DNA of 64,000 nucleotides from positions 12,958,001 to 13,022,000 of the forward strand of contig OY783214.1 of assembly GCA_963678705.1 (NCBI GenBank). Direction: 5' to 3'. Positions 52,401 to 64,000 of this stretch are shown in pieces. A program made the position numbers and the translations under genes. The notes beneath the pieces were generated by a model. It had not been told where the DNA came from. It did not search any database and worked only from the letters and a program-made list of their open reading frames with translations. Every line of letters begins with the position of its first letter. The stretch's first letter is position 1. Source of the DNA: Panorpa germanica. Taxonomy: Eukaryota; Arthropoda; Insecta; Mecoptera; Panorpidae.

Positions 52401-55400
52401 TTTTGAAATAAAATTAAACGCAGTTACTTTCCTGATATTATTTTATTGTTTTGTTGGCACTACAAGTAAATGGAATGCTATTTTCGAATGGAGACTCATG
52501 CAGTAGTTGAAGTAACAAACCTGGTAACGTAACAGTTGTTGCATAGGCATCGCGGAGGCCTTTAAAATGTGGGAGCCCAACCTCACCAGAAGTATAACAT
52601 AAGTAAAATTTATTTTTGATAATAATTAATAAATACTTGTAGGAGGACCCTCAAAAATGTAAAATTATGCAAAGAGTGTTAACATGTAACAAAGTAACTT
52701 ATAGTTGTTTGTGTTAATAGTCAGGTAAAAGCATTACTGTCGTAAAATGAATAGTTTGTTATGTACCTCTCAGAGTTTTTACAACATTATCGTCAAAATT
52801 GTAGGTAAAATATTTACGAAAAAATGTTTTCATCTTCTTTCTTTGTTGTATTTTAAAAACTTGATTTTGAAAATGACGCAGTGTTCATAATTTTTATTTT
52901 CGTGTCGTGTTAAGATACAATTTTATTTGCTAATTTGGTTTACCACATGTATTGTGAGTTGTTTAACTAATTGGACAGCAGAAGTACTTTCATTTCTTTA
53001 TAATTTAAAATATAGTTAAACAAAGACGCCAACAAGTTTTAAAATAGGCGTTTTAGACCCCTGTCTTGTAACTTTTAATCCGGTAATATTACCCTATTTT
53101 CAAAGGACTATTTTTGAAAATATTAGACAACTGAAGAGGGGCATAAGTAGTCCAATTCAGAAGATATAGGCCAAATTAGGGTGCCATTAACATTGGGTTA
53201 TTTTCAATGGATTATTTATGAAAAATTTAGACAATATAAGTTTATCCAAAGCTTACAACCGACCTTAAATAAAGTCCAAAACAAATTCTACATCTTGGGG
53301 CAAGCGCAAAGAACCTAATTTAGAAAATATAAGCCTTTTATGTTCTTACAGGTGCCCTGATTTTGAAACAATAGGCCTAGTCATCTTTTGATTGCAATTT
53401 CTAGTGTTTTTAGGCTATTGTGATCATATTTTCATAAAATGAACATTATACATACCTGTCTTAAGATTCATCATCTGTCGATGTTAAATGTATTTCAGAA
53501 CAAGGACCAGAAGGTTATGTTTGAAACCTGAAAAATTAAATTAGAAACAATTAATGATTTTTATTTTATATGTTAACTGTTAATTAACCTATACGTGACG
53601 CAATTATGTTGTGAGTAATATCTAATATAAGTGAGTCTGTTTGTTCATATTTAGCACTTTAGTAGTGACATTCAGCGGTGACTATTGTTAATCACCTAAA
53701 GGTCAAACGTGCATGGCCGCTACCGCTGCTGTTGTTGCTTACCTTTGCAATAATGGAATTCACTACTTTCACTCCTGAGCAGATGAGCAAATAATTATCA
53801 ATATGGAAACAAAAATAGGAGTACAGTTACCAAGAAAATTTATTAATTTAATGAGATTTATTTAATGAAATTAATATACGAGTATTTGCAAGTTTTGTGA
53901 CCACACTTCTGATCTAAAATTTGGTTTGAAAAACAAGATCAAACAAAATAAGGCTAAAAAAATATATATATTTTCAAATGTGTGTTGTCACAACGGGGCG
54001 AGAGGGAGAGGGCGAATGATGTGACAAGACGTATAACATTTGTGTGACGTAACTGTCGGATGCAAATAATTTTTCATATTTTTAATTAATAATGAAAATC
54101 TTTTATATGCATTACATTTAGACTATTAGAAATGTTGGACGTTAAAAATGTTTTTTTGGTAGATTCGCTTTTTTATATTTATATCATTCACTAAAAGTGG
54201 AAGTATAAATCAGGGCTCATTGTTTACGCTAGCAAAGGTCATTGTTACACTAAGAAGTACTAGTGGAGTACAAAATCACAATATGGAGTGTGATTAAATT
54301 CACACTATACTGAATTGGGTCATTTTGCAAAAAGAACCAGAGGCATTTGCTTCTTTCAATTTCTCTTTTTAAACACAATTTGAAAAATGCCCATAAATCT
54401 AGTATTTAACGAAATGAAACAAGGTTTAAAATAAAATATAATTAATTAAAACATAATTAGCCTAAATCTAGTAATTTACGTTAAATTAAAAGCAAATATA
54501 ACTGGAATATGACGTTTGCCTTCATTTTAGAAATCGTGGAAAAAAATGGTGAAAAAAATTTATCCAATTATTGGTCGTTAACTAAAGTAGCGAGTCGGAG
54601 ATTGAGGAGAGATGAGAGATTAGTGGCAACGTGCCCCCTTAAATGAGAGTGTTATTTAGAAAAATATTGTTAGCAATTCGTAATATACGGCGAGTGCTTC
54701 GTCTCGCATGCTTAATTGCAATGCAGGTACAGCCAGCTGAGTTAGTCTGGTCTGGCCTGGTCTGTCTTGTTTGTTAAATACCGCTTTGTAAGAAAGTTGG
54801 TCAGTTTTTATAACCACAGGGCAGTAAATTCTTATTCTCTCCAAATTAGTGATGGTATATCAAAACAAATAAAACTTTATATCGAATATAATTTATTATT
54901 AACATTAATAAAACATTGTTGTAATAAAAACCATTTATAATTTCTATAAAAGTGAAGATCCGAATAAAATAAAAATAATAATATTATTTATTTTTTCAAT
55001 TTTTTAAACACCATAACTGAATATTAAATTTTTCAAAACTGGTTTTATTTAGTTTCAAAGTTGGCGCCTGAAATATTTTCATTTCAGTTTTATCAGCCTA
55101 ATCGCAGGTTCTTTTGACTTATGCGCAAGCGCAGACTAGATATAAAAAACTGCACTGTAAATAAATAGAAAAGTGCATTAAGCATTTTTTTCTTATATCC
55201 AAAAATAATAACACATATACTAGGTAGTGGTGTTGGTCACATTGTTAAGTTGTCATCATTAAAACTAATACTGATAGAAGGTCGTCGATGATAGACGTAC
55301 AAAATATATAAAAAATATTGAGAAAGAATCCAATAGCATCGACATATTCTAATCATTTAAAAAACAGATTGATTATTTAATTGAAAGCTTAATACGTTTA

Positions 55401-58400
55401 TTGCATAATTCTATTTATATTTTGTGTCATTTTAGTTTTTATACTAACGAGTATACTAACTTGTAAGAACCTACAAAGTACGCACCTTTGACAACTCACG
55501 TACAAGATTCTTCACGCCCCACCTGTTCAAAAGGAAAGGCTACACGCACTGCAGACTCAACATTACTTTTATCTGACCTAATATTCTAAATTTTTGTATA
55601 TACATACTTTAACAAGAAGCTATTTAACAAATGTAAAGTTAAAAGAGAAAATATATTTTGGCTGCATATTTAAAATGCTAATTTATAATCAACCTGATTT
55701 GTTATATGTCAAAATATAGAACTAAGTTTCAGTTATGAGAACGAAAATGTCTTTCGGGTTTATATGAAGAGAAATATTATTAATATAAATCAATATAATT
55801 AATGATAAATAATAAAATATTAACTTTCCATTTTTCAATGATGTTAATGAGATCTATAAATTAAGTTTTGTATTCGTGATGATACAATTAGTAAAGCTAT
55901 CTTAAACTTGTTGTAGAAAAGAGACGGAAATACTCGGTGGAGTAGAGAATAAGTGCTGACATGATTTTAGCGAGCAAAACGATTTTTTATTAAGTTTTGT
56001 CTCTCTAATAATCAAAAAGGATTAGTTTGATTATTGATATTTTCCCTACTATTTAAGATTCATGTAACCATTTTAATGATTTTTTTAATGAAGTTCTTAA
56101 AGAATGAAATTAAAATAAATATTAAGCATAATAACAACAATGCGTAAAAATTTACAAATATTCTGCACATGTCTTAATTTTAAATTAGGATATACATTTT
56201 TTATTTAAATATTTACATAAAATATATAATTAATAAGTTAAGGTCTAAATACTTCAACAGCTTCAATTAAAATTTTCTTGCAATATTATTTGAAGTGTTT
56301 AAAAATTAATAATAATGTATGTAACATGTAATTAATTTAATAATAGCCCCTGCAGTTTAATGACAGGCAACTAATACAACAACACGTTACACTTTCTTAC
56401 CTTTGTTGACCATCTCGCAAAAAAAAAAAAACGCAAGCATTTATTAATGCAATAATTCACGCTGTAGAAATATTTTCTAAAGTTATTAAATTAATATTTA
56501 TTTATCACAATTGATTTATTCAATATAGACAATACAAAGAGCGCATTAGTTTTGAAATTATATTGTTAAAAAGTATTACATGTTAAACTTCCATAAATAA
56601 ATCTTTCGTATTTATAAAATCCATATTTTTTTGATTTCTTCAGTGGAGGTCTCGGTCAGACCCGGTGTTTAGTTCAATAAAAACAATCTGAGCTCTGGTG
56701 TGCCCACTATTATGCGTTTTTATAAACAATAAATCGCCAGCTTATCACTGATTCGCTTTACGCACTTCGCTACGATCAGGTTGCCTGCATGAGAAAGTAT
56801 TATGTTTTATCAAGTTATTACGACTCACAGTATTTTCTCTTAACTTTGTGTTATACATTTATTTTGATACTAATAAATTAATGTACCTGTATTATGGGTA
56901 CATAGACATTTCAGCAAATGTATAACTTAACTATTTAACCAACGCAACAACAAGCCGTGAATCTCAAATGGGCTTGTGTCCTATGTCTTAATTTCTATAA
57001 AAGTGTACTATATATTGCTAAAGTGGGTTACTAGAACCTCAAATGTTCAATTATTTTTTAATAACTCCTTATATGTTAGGAGATTAGGATAATTATTAAA
57101 GGGATTCAACGTTGTACAATATTCCCATTGCATGTGACTCCCACAACCGCTAGTTGCTATCTCTTTTATACAACAGAGTTTAAAAAAAATATATTCTTGA
57201 CATAACTCTGACAAGTTTACAGGTTACCAACCTTACAGCTCATAAATTTCTGTTATATGTATTTATATATCAAAATATCAAATATTATTTACAGCTATTT
57301 CAAAGAACAATAAAATTTCAATATTATGTCTGCCGTAACAGGGTTAAATAAAATAAAAACTTAATATTCTTTGACTTGACTTGATCATTTCGACTACTAA
57401 CAGCTACAAAACATTACCACATCACTGAGCTACTCAACAAATAACTGACGTTTAAAATGCATTTCACGTCATACAAATATGGCCGACATCTCTAGCGCTA
57501 AAACTACAATTCAAATATTTAATTGCTATATCTCAGTCAACATTTAGATATTTAATAAAATAGACACGCCAATACACATTTATTAACATCAATTTCAATC
57601 AACAATTGAAAAATCGACCACTAAAAAATGAGGACATAAACATTTGGACATTAGAGTTAGTTTCTTTTACAGGCATTCGCCCAACTGTCGCTTAACTGGT
57701 TACAATGTTTAAGCCATTAGATTAATATTATTATGCAAACAATTCAAAGTAAAATTAATTTTATTACATATTAATTTTTCACTTTTGTGGTTTTTGTGAT
57801 AGAGAAAGTTGAGAGTTATTTCTGTTATAATGACAATTACTATTCGTGTTTACTTGTATTATTTACCATGTACTTAAAATCATCAAAGAAAATACTATTT
57901 TATAATTTGAACCTTACTTTGTAATATTGAAATAAGTAATAATTTCTACAACCGCGTAATATTTCTTGTAAATATCGAATGCTCAAAATTTAATTGTTAT
58001 ATTTTCTCTTCCAGGATGGGAGCTAAGAGGTCTTCACTGTTACAAATTCTTTGGCATTAAACACTCATGGGAGAAAGCTGCTGAACTATGTAGAAGGTAT
58101 GTTTCATGAGATTTTTTTCTAATATTTTTCCACCTAATTACATTAAATTTGAAATTATAATTAATTTATATATGAATTATAATAAAAACGGAAGTAAATC
58201 CGTGTATTTTAAGTAATAATCGAAAGGAACTAATTCAAAAGTGAGGAAGTTTTGAGTCATTAAGTAATGCAGCTAACACGGAAGCTGGGCTAACTTTCTT
58301 GTTAACTATTTACTTAGAAAATTTTTGTCCAACTATATTAATAATATGATATAGATGTTGTCAGGATCCCGATGAGGACCTTGTCAAGCATGTGTTACTT

Positions 58401-59293
58401 CCATTAATGTTTTAGTAGGGATGGTAAGACTGATGTGCCATTTCCATCTATACTTCTACGATAAAAACAAAATTGTCTTAAGACAGTCGTCCCTCCAGTG
58501 GGTGAATGCCTTAATAATTACACACTCACAGTTAACGAAATAATGTAATGCAATTATTCACATCTTTCATAACTTTTTCTATTAATTCTGTTTTAATTTC
58601 AAATAAATACATGAAACTAAGTCATTGTTCATTATGTTCACACTGTGGTACTGTTTACGTCACTACAATAAAGTTGTGTTCTGATTTGAATATTGTGTAG
58701 TTAGTTGACTAGTGATTCAAAATGAGGAAATAGGATAGGTTTCAATGGAATGCGCTACATAAATCAAATATATAGGTCAGGTATGCAAATTTAGAAACCT
58801 GAAGCTGGAATGTTTGTAATAAGTTTAATTCATAATACCAACTGTACAAAAACGTGGTAAGTTTGACATTTTGTATTTTCACGTTTAATTGACATGTTCA
58901 ACAAAACACCTGTTACAAACATATGTTCTCTATTTCTGCTAAGTATTGATTTATATTTCAAGTATACATTCTGTAATAGTAATTATTCAATTAAATTATT
59001 TATATCTATATATTTACATAAGTAGTGTAACTAGACCGGTTTTGGCAAATTTTTTAAGTTGAGATGAACAGAGGTGATAAGTAAAGGGCGTTATTTATTT
59101 GTTGTAATAATAAAGTTAGCCAAAAGCTGTTTCTATGTGTAACCTGTACAATTTTTTGTCTATTTATTATTATTTTAATGTTTTTGCCAATTGGCACTAC
59201 ATTCTTTTGCCTTAACTCATTTATTTACATGTCATTGTGCTTAATTCAATTTTGATCCTTATTAAATCTAAGCATTCTCACTCCTTCCAAACG

Positions 59294-59369
<76 letters not shown>

Positions 59370-62300
59370 TTATCCTTATAAAAATAAAAACAAAAATGCT
59401 ACTGCTACTGCTTCGCTCCTCCTGCTACTCTCCCTCCTGTTTCTACTCTGTCATTCCTTCTCTTTCCTCGTTCCTTTTCTCTACCTCCGCCATCCTCCTC
59501 TTTCCTTCACTGCTTCCCGTTAATAACTGCCCAATATTCTTTTCGCTTATTACCTTTTTCTCACATGAAAGTACAATTTTTTGTCTATAGTATTCAATCT
59601 ATTGTCTTACCTTATATCTATTCAAGTAAACATATATTCTAATTAATTTTAAACCATACGAGACTATTAAAAAATAATATGAGCCATCTCTGCCAGTTTC
59701 TGATAGTGGACATCAATGCCTTTTATTTGACTGCAAAAAACAGTACTACAATCCGCTTTTATGGGTATAAAATCAATTCTGGCCGACTAAAATAACAGTT
59801 TTTAAGAATAGATATAAACCGTTCATTTCATTTTATGAAGTGGGGCAATTACAAATAACCACAATGAAAAACTAGATGTTTTATTATTATTTATATTAAA
59901 AGTAACAGTTATTTTAATGTGGTTTGAAACTTGGGTTTATATACAGTTTTTATTGTGTTTAATGTTGCGTAACATAGATAATCTAAAATGTTATAACAAG
60001 TATATTTAAAGTCATTGCGACTTACTATTACGTTATCATAAAATAGCAATGTATTAAATTTAAAGTAAAAAGATTCTTCATATTCTCTCCTTATCAATTT
60101 CTTGTTAAATAAATAGTAATAACTGTTGATAGCAATTTTATTAAAATACGTTTGAAATTACAATGAAACCACAAGCAAGTTCAGTTGCGGATTTTGGTTC
60201 TGTTTTAAGTCTAACCGTTCTTTGAACTGCGGTGTAAACAAGTTTTAAGCCTGGCAATAACAACAGCATCTCCATCCAAATGCTGATGCTGTATTTTGTG
60301 TTTAAACTTGATTTAAACTACCATCTTGTAAATGCAAATTCTTAACGACTGTTACGTTCAGTTAAATAGTTATTAAAATTATGTTTCGCGAGAACATAAC
60401 CTTGAATTATGTCAAGCTAATACAACTTATTTGTTATTTATTACTAGATCTTCTGTAAGTTATGACGGTAATCTACTTATGCCAATAAGACCAAGCCTTG
60501 GCATTACCAGTGCCTCTATATCTTGTAAATTTGACGAACAAAACTTGTATTCATAAAAATTACAGCTAGTTGCATATACTTTTGCCGCTTTAGGCCGTCC
60601 GCACATGGGTCGACTGATTGCAAACGCGAGCTCCGAATATGCCCGAACCGAATGAGAATGGGAGTGTGTTGTGAGTGAGAGAACGCACAAGCTCGAATGA
60701 AAAACTGATTTGAAATTGATTTTGAGCGACTGTGTTTCTAGGTCGCAGGGCAATTACGTTGCATGCTTTTGATGGTGAACATCATGAACAAAGATGTGCA
60801 CAAATACTTTCAAAAGTATTTAAATACATACATACACACAAATACCTCACAATGCGACACAATAAAATTATCTATTGCTATTGTTAAAAATTCTATAGAG
60901 TCACGAAACACGGCTCGACATGGCCGTTTTTGTTGGAAACTTCGACTTTGTAATCAGTCTTAGTTGCATTACGTCACATAAGAAATAAGTTTCTTTTTCG
61001 TGACGTACCACACAGTAATATTTTCTATAACTTCGGATGACTTTAATTATTGAAGAGAGAAAATGACTTTTTTAATTGTTAATTTCTCCTAAAATAAAGC
61101 GAGTTATTAAAAAGTAATTGGACATTTGAGATTCTAGTAGCCAATGTTATCAATACATGGTACAATTTTATAGAAATTAAATCATGGTTCACAAACCCAT
61201 TAAATATTCTAATTAATAAAATAAAGTGTTATAAAACCAGATAATAAATGTTCAGTTAGTGAAAATAATCTATAAACATTTAAGTCAAACAAAAAATGTT
61301 ATGTTCTTTTAAGTACATAAAGATAAACATCAATTAATAAATAAAAATAATGTACCGTTTGAATGTGTCACAAAGCATTAATTACAAAAATGCTTAATTA
61401 GTCCGAGATAGAGTAATTAAAGTATACTCGTAGTATAGTAATAGCTACGTTAATATAGACATGAAGGTGATGTTTTAAGGCAAAGGCCATTGCCATTACC
61501 ATTCCGATTTTGACCGCTGTGTTATTAGCCAGCTAGTACTGCTTACGAATACTTAACCATGCTATGTTTTAATTACTTTTTGTGATTACCATAAATAGTT
61601 AAGTTATTAGACGGTTAAACGCGTCGAATCTAAAGAGGAATCATTGACATTGACCGTTTGTTGATGGTGGATGCTTCGTTAGGAATATAAATCAATTCTT
61701 CACCTGAACTTGTACGTACGTTTGTTTACAACACATTATGTGTGAAATCCGTTTATCGCAGTTCAGTATTTCGTTACGATTGTGTAATGTTGTGTTATTT
61801 AATGTATAGGGTACTAAACAATCATCAAACATTTGTGTAATTTTTCACTATAATAGTTTTCTTCATTGTTTACTTATTAATCTCCAACGAAAACGGCTTT
61901 GAAATTAATAAAAGGTTTTAAAAATTTTGAAAGTTTAGACGCCTCCTTCTTAGGCAAATACTCTTACAATTGTCATCGGTCTCGAGGTTAAAGAATAAAA
62001 CGAAAGGAGAAGAATTTACTATCAATAATTGAGATCGTCATGTAAAGGTTGCTCTTTGAGGCACGTTTGTATGACTAAACCACTGATAATACTAAAAACA
62101 GAGCTGTCACTCCATACACCTTCCCGTCGGTTCCCCTTCTCGTCAAATATGTTGAATACAAACAGTGCTAACGCTTACCTTAAAATGAATAACTCACATT
62201 TTGCAAAATCTTATTGAAATGCTAATTTTTACTTCAAACAATAAACGGCTGACAAATAATTGCAAAATCATGTTGGAATGAATGTTGGAGCTCTCGCTAT

Positions 62301-64000
62301 GATGTAGTAAATGTTTTAAAATAAGTATCGGATCTACCATTACCCATGGGTCATTCACACCATTATTTATAGCTACAGCAAGCATCTAGTATAGATAGCG
62401 CACATGGCAGCATGCCCTTGTAAAATAATGAACTACGTATATTTGTATATTAATTTGCATATACCCGCAGTCGTACATTTTGCATCTAGTTGTAGTTTCT
62501 GTGGTCAACGCTTAAAACGGTATTTTACAAGTACTTATTACTAGTGACAAGAAATCATGCAATTGCACTTAGTTTCTTAAGTTGATCTTCTAGTTTTATG
62601 ATCGTTAAAATGATACAAGTACATATTATACATTTATATCTGATGGTCTACATCACGTTTGTGTAGGGGAATCATTTTTATCGTAGTTTTGTTAATTTAG
62701 TAACTGTGACCGTGTGTACGAGTATGTATAAATATGTATTCATAATTATATTTGTAACTGTAAATATTTAGACCTGTTCACCATTCACCGTTTGCTGTTC
62801 ACAGTTGAAAGAAACATCTAATCTAATGCAACGTTAATTTATATTTCATGAAGTAATTATTATGACACAATATTATTATGACATAGTGACACACAAATAG
62901 AAATGGATAGTGAGACTAGTACTCATGATTTCGTTAATGTAGTGAATAGATATTGAATGAAACATTGATTTTATGTCAAAAGTATGTAGGTATGTTCAAA
63001 AATGAAAAATTGTCTGACCTTTATATCTCTAGAAGATCACAAACGCCATAGACCGATTGTCACTGTTTCAAATATCACTGTGTTTTTAGGTTAGAATATT
63101 ATTTATACACTTTGTTTTATTTTGAATTAAAGTTTTTCTTTACTAAAGGTAAAATTAAAATTCTAAGTATATAATTAAAGTAAATAATTAATGAATTACG
63201 GATAACACAATAGTAGTTAATGAATAAAACATAACGAAGTTAACACTCAGAGGGTAGTAATGCCAGAACGAGAACAATATTTAACCACCATAAATATACA
63301 AATTTATAATTATAAAAACATATTTAGGAACACTTAAATACTTAAAATTAGAAAACACAAAAATGGTAAGAAACTTCAAACAATTTCCCGCTGTTGTCAT
63401 TCTACATTTAGTTATAATACTTTTAAATCGCCGGGAGATGGCAGTGTATCTGTGATTTCTATAATTCTGACAGCAACATGCAACGACATCTTTAAGTCAT
63501 AACCAGGTGGTAGTAGCACAAGAAAATAGTAAACAGTAATGTGTCTATGATAAAGTTTTGTTTAATTACGCATTACTTTTATTAATAAGATCGTTTTTTT
63601 TTCAGATATGGAAGTGAACTTATGACGGTGGAATCCTACGATGAGAATAATATGACCTCTAGCGTGGTGATGGGCGGAGATAGACGCTCCTTGAGTCACT
63701 ACTGGTTGGGGTTGGCTTCCGTGGATGATCTTAGAACAAACACGTTGGAATCAGCAGCAGGATCTTTGGTATCACAATATGCAGGTAGGAAGATAAATAA
63801 TAAATGAAGTAAATTTCTCATGTAAGTCAGAGGTGTTACACATTGAATTTTATAGGATTCTGGGCTCTGCAGCAGCCCAACCCTGAAGCAGGAGAATGTG
63901 TTGACGTCACTGTCACCGAAGAGCAGCAATCCTGGGAATTAACAACTTGTGAATCACTTCTACCTTTCATGTGCCGTTCTGATGCTTGTCCAACTGGTGA
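37482..64000 (+). CDS. Secreted or membrane protein with N-terminal C-type lectin domain, five exons (3' partial)
   Basis: Coding exons: 37482-37553, 38482-38506, 58015-58096, 63606-63784 and 63856-64000 (continues past the edge). All are GT-AG and in frame for 167 residues. Exon 1 is exactly a signal peptide ([20 protein letters not shown], then ANSQ); the ATG lies 7 bp after the exon's acceptor. Residues 30-159 form a long-form C-type lectin domain: C30-C41, C58-C159 and C134-C151 are the expected disulphides, and W93-L94-G95-L96 is the WxGL core. The sugar/calcium site is atypical: QPN at 126-128 and WEL at 146-148 instead of EPN/QPD and WND, so calcium-dependent sugar binding is doubtful. 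After the domain comes DACPTG, perhaps the start of an LDL-receptor class A or similar repeat. Introns are 928, 19,508, 5,509 and 71 bp. The gene could be uninflatable or another large multidomain ectodomain protein; I cannot name it from 167 residues. Confidence 0.9.
38507..42011. other. Intron 2 of the lectin-domain gene, left part
   Basis: AT-rich intron sequence. A 106-codon open frame at 40172-40492 has no recognisable domain and is judged spurious. GTACTTATCAGTACT-like short repeats lie at 40497-40530. Confidence 0.5.
42012..42536. repeat. 280-bp direct tandem duplication
   Basis: CTTGTCATATTTCA starts at 42015 and at 42295. Both copies then share CCTACTCAAACTTTTATTAA, TTTCTTTCATAATTATACGA, AACCTATTCAATG, CCCACTACTGAGT and GGATAGGGAAGTA. 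Several substitutions and small indels separate them, so it is not an assembly artefact. Confidence 0.9.
43501..43715 (+). mobile_element. Partial, diverged copy of the GGGCTTGTGTCC MITE family
   Basis: AATTTCTATAAAACTGAGCAA, TTGATAAAGTT, AGAACCTCAAATGATCAATT and ATTAAAGAGATA match the left half of 48672-49301. It ends with a perfect hairpin, CATCTCTTTT-ATAC-AAAAGAGATG (43691-43714). A degraded version of this hairpin is seen in copy 56967-57644 near 57165. Both termini are missing. Confidence 0.75.
46686..47598. mobile_element. 913-bp hAT-like element, old
   Basis: The left end CAATGGTTCTCAACC and the right end, reversed as CAGTAGTTCTCAATC, match the common hAT terminus CAGTGGTTCTCAACC. The flanks ATCTAAGT (46678-46685) and ATACAAGT (47599-47606) agree at 6 of 8 positions, consistent with a decayed 8-bp duplication. 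No transposase is recognised; the 63-codon frame at 46851 is not hAT-like. Confidence 0.7.
47599..48671. other. Intron 2 DNA with weak repeat similarity
   Basis: 47935-48125 shares CCTATTT.CG.TACTGA and ACCGA.GAT.TT with 45615-45660, and ACATAATCA...AGAAAATATA with 20305-20420. This is an old dispersed repeat at most. No gene is seen. Confidence 0.35.
48672..49301 (+). mobile_element. GGGCTTGTGTCC MITE, copy 1 (630 bp, intact ends)
   Basis: Perfect 16-bp terminal inverted repeats, AATGGGCTTGTGTCCT at 48672-48687 and its complement at 49286-49301. The flanking AGTTAAAT (left) and AGTTAATA (after one extra C on the right) hint at an 8-bp, hAT-type duplication but are not exact. The interior is non-coding, with a GTCGACC..AGCGCT segment. 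Confidence 0.9.
50070..50674 (-). mobile_element. GGGCTTGTGTCC MITE, copy 2 (605 bp, inverted)
   Basis: Same 16-bp inverted ends as copy 1, but the body runs the other way. It lies only 768 bp from copy 1, so the two together form a large inverted pair (stem about 600 bp, loop about 770 bp). Open frames crossing it (49896-50165) are repeat-borne. Confidence 0.9.
50675..56966. other. Intron 2 of the lectin-domain gene, middle part
   Basis: AT-rich. 53040-53390 has loosely repeated phrases (ATTTTCAAAGGAC / ATTTTCAATGGAT, TTAGACAA) suggesting a degraded repeat. 54003-54075 shares GATGTGACAAGACG and TTTGTGTGACGTAA with 15725-15785. No exon is supported. Confidence 0.45.
56967..57644 (+). mobile_element. 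GGGCTTGTGTCC MITE, copy 3 (678 bp, right end decayed)
   Basis: The left end AATGGGCTTGTGTCCT is intact. The right end reads AGGACATAAACATT, several changes from the consensus. The body matches copy 1 and carries an extra segment at 57140-57230, including CTATCTCTTTTATACAACAG, which copies 1 and 2 lack. The longer form may be ancestral. Confidence 0.88.
57645..58014. other. Intron 2 end, branch and acceptor region
   Basis: Ends in a strong acceptor, TTGTTATATTTTCTCTTCCAG, before the exon at 58015. Confidence 0.6.
58097..59145. other. Intron 3, left part
   Basis: AT-rich intron with no recognised feature. Confidence 0.5.
59164..59570 (-). mobile_element. Minus-strand non-LTR retrotransposon 3' fragment with 18-bp target duplication
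   Basis: GTACAATTTTTTGTCTAT is repeated exactly at 59146-59163 and 59571-59588. Read on the minus strand, the 407 bp between them end with AATAAATGAGTTAA, then GCCAATTGGC and a final AATAATAA tail, like the 3' UTR and short tandem tail of a LINE with a (TAA)n end. Internally there is a purine-rich stretch (pyrimidine-rich on plus, 59398-59520) and the long AT microsatellite. Confidence 0.75.
59296..59366. repeat. (AT)n microsatellite, about 35 units
   Basis: An uninterrupted 71-bp AT dinucleotide run. It is the reason the overlapping frame reads a long Ile-Tyr repeat. It is certainly length-variable. Confidence 0.98.
59589..60587. other. Intron 3, middle part
   Basis: AT-rich intron with no recognised feature. 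Confidence 0.45.
60588..60936 (+). repeat. Dispersed 0.35-kb repeat, copy B
   Basis: Partner of 19850-20235 in the same orientation, sharing CGACTGATTGCAAAC, GGTCGCAGGGCA, AAAAGTATTTAAATACATAC, TTGTTAAAAATTCTATA and ACGGCTCGACATGGCC. The overlapping 97-codon minus-strand frame (60460-60753) is attributed to this repeat and not to a gene. Confidence 0.75.
61040..61201 (-). mobile_element. GGGCTTGTGTCC MITE, partial copy (inverted)
   Basis: AAAATGACTTTTTTAATTGT, ATTTGAGATTCTAGTAG, ATTTTATAGAAATTAAATCA and a terminal TTCACAAACCCATT match the outer part of copy 2. Only this end is left; the other half is missing. Confidence 0.8.
61202..63605. other. Intron 3, right part
   Basis: AT-rich intron without a recognised feature. 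It ends in TCGTTTTTTTTTCAG before the exon at 63606. Confidence 0.5.

Noticed and set aside
59237-59590. 117-codon frame with a long Ile-Tyr repeat
   Set aside because: It is the translation of the (AT)n microsatellite and pyrimidine tract inside a retroelement fragment.
60460-60753. 97-codon minus-strand frame
   Set aside because: Half of it lies in dispersed repeat copy B and the frame is not kept in copy A.

Overview
The window is AT-rich insect nuclear DNA. It has short introns in one gene, very long introns in another, a cytosolic initiator tRNA, and many small DNA transposons, Helitrons and 5'-truncated retroelements. A lepidopteran is my best guess, because of Helitrons ending ACAGCTAG/T and a high MITE load, but the order is inferred and not proven.

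Layout. (1) 43-1994, + strand: the last six coding exons of a Zmiz1/tonalli-type SP-RING (MIZ) SUMO-ligase/co-activator gene; the stop is at 1992-1994 and the 3' UTR follows. The 3' UTR holds an in-frame 29-codon extension that ends in a second copy of the protein's C-terminal motif. (2) 2085-5086: AT-rich intergenic DNA. (3) 5087-12005: a 7-kb repeat block made of 87-bp, 196-bp and about 146-bp arrays, a 433-bp palindromic element, a Helitron-like end and an internal duplication offset by 3,133 bp. (4) 12654-12725, - strand: initiator tRNA-Met(CAT). (5) 12.7-37.4 kb: non-coding DNA with several well-bounded mobile elements (hAT elements with perfect 8-bp target duplications, a Helitron, a MITE and poly(A) retroelement copies) and a possible 5' UTR exon near 20.7-21.1 kb. 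(6) 37482-64000, + strand: the first five coding exons of a secreted or membrane protein with a signal peptide and a six-cysteine C-type lectin domain. The gene runs off the right edge. Its 19.5-kb second intron is crowded with copies of one 0.6-kb MITE family, a 280-bp tandem duplication, a hAT-like element and more.

Only two protein-coding genes and one tRNA gene can be supported. Most other open frames are chance or repeat-borne. The most interesting signal is the conserved-looking readthrough frame after the tonalli stop codon. The mobile elements give a second layer of results: exact boundaries, target duplications and a relative order of events in the tandem-repeat block.
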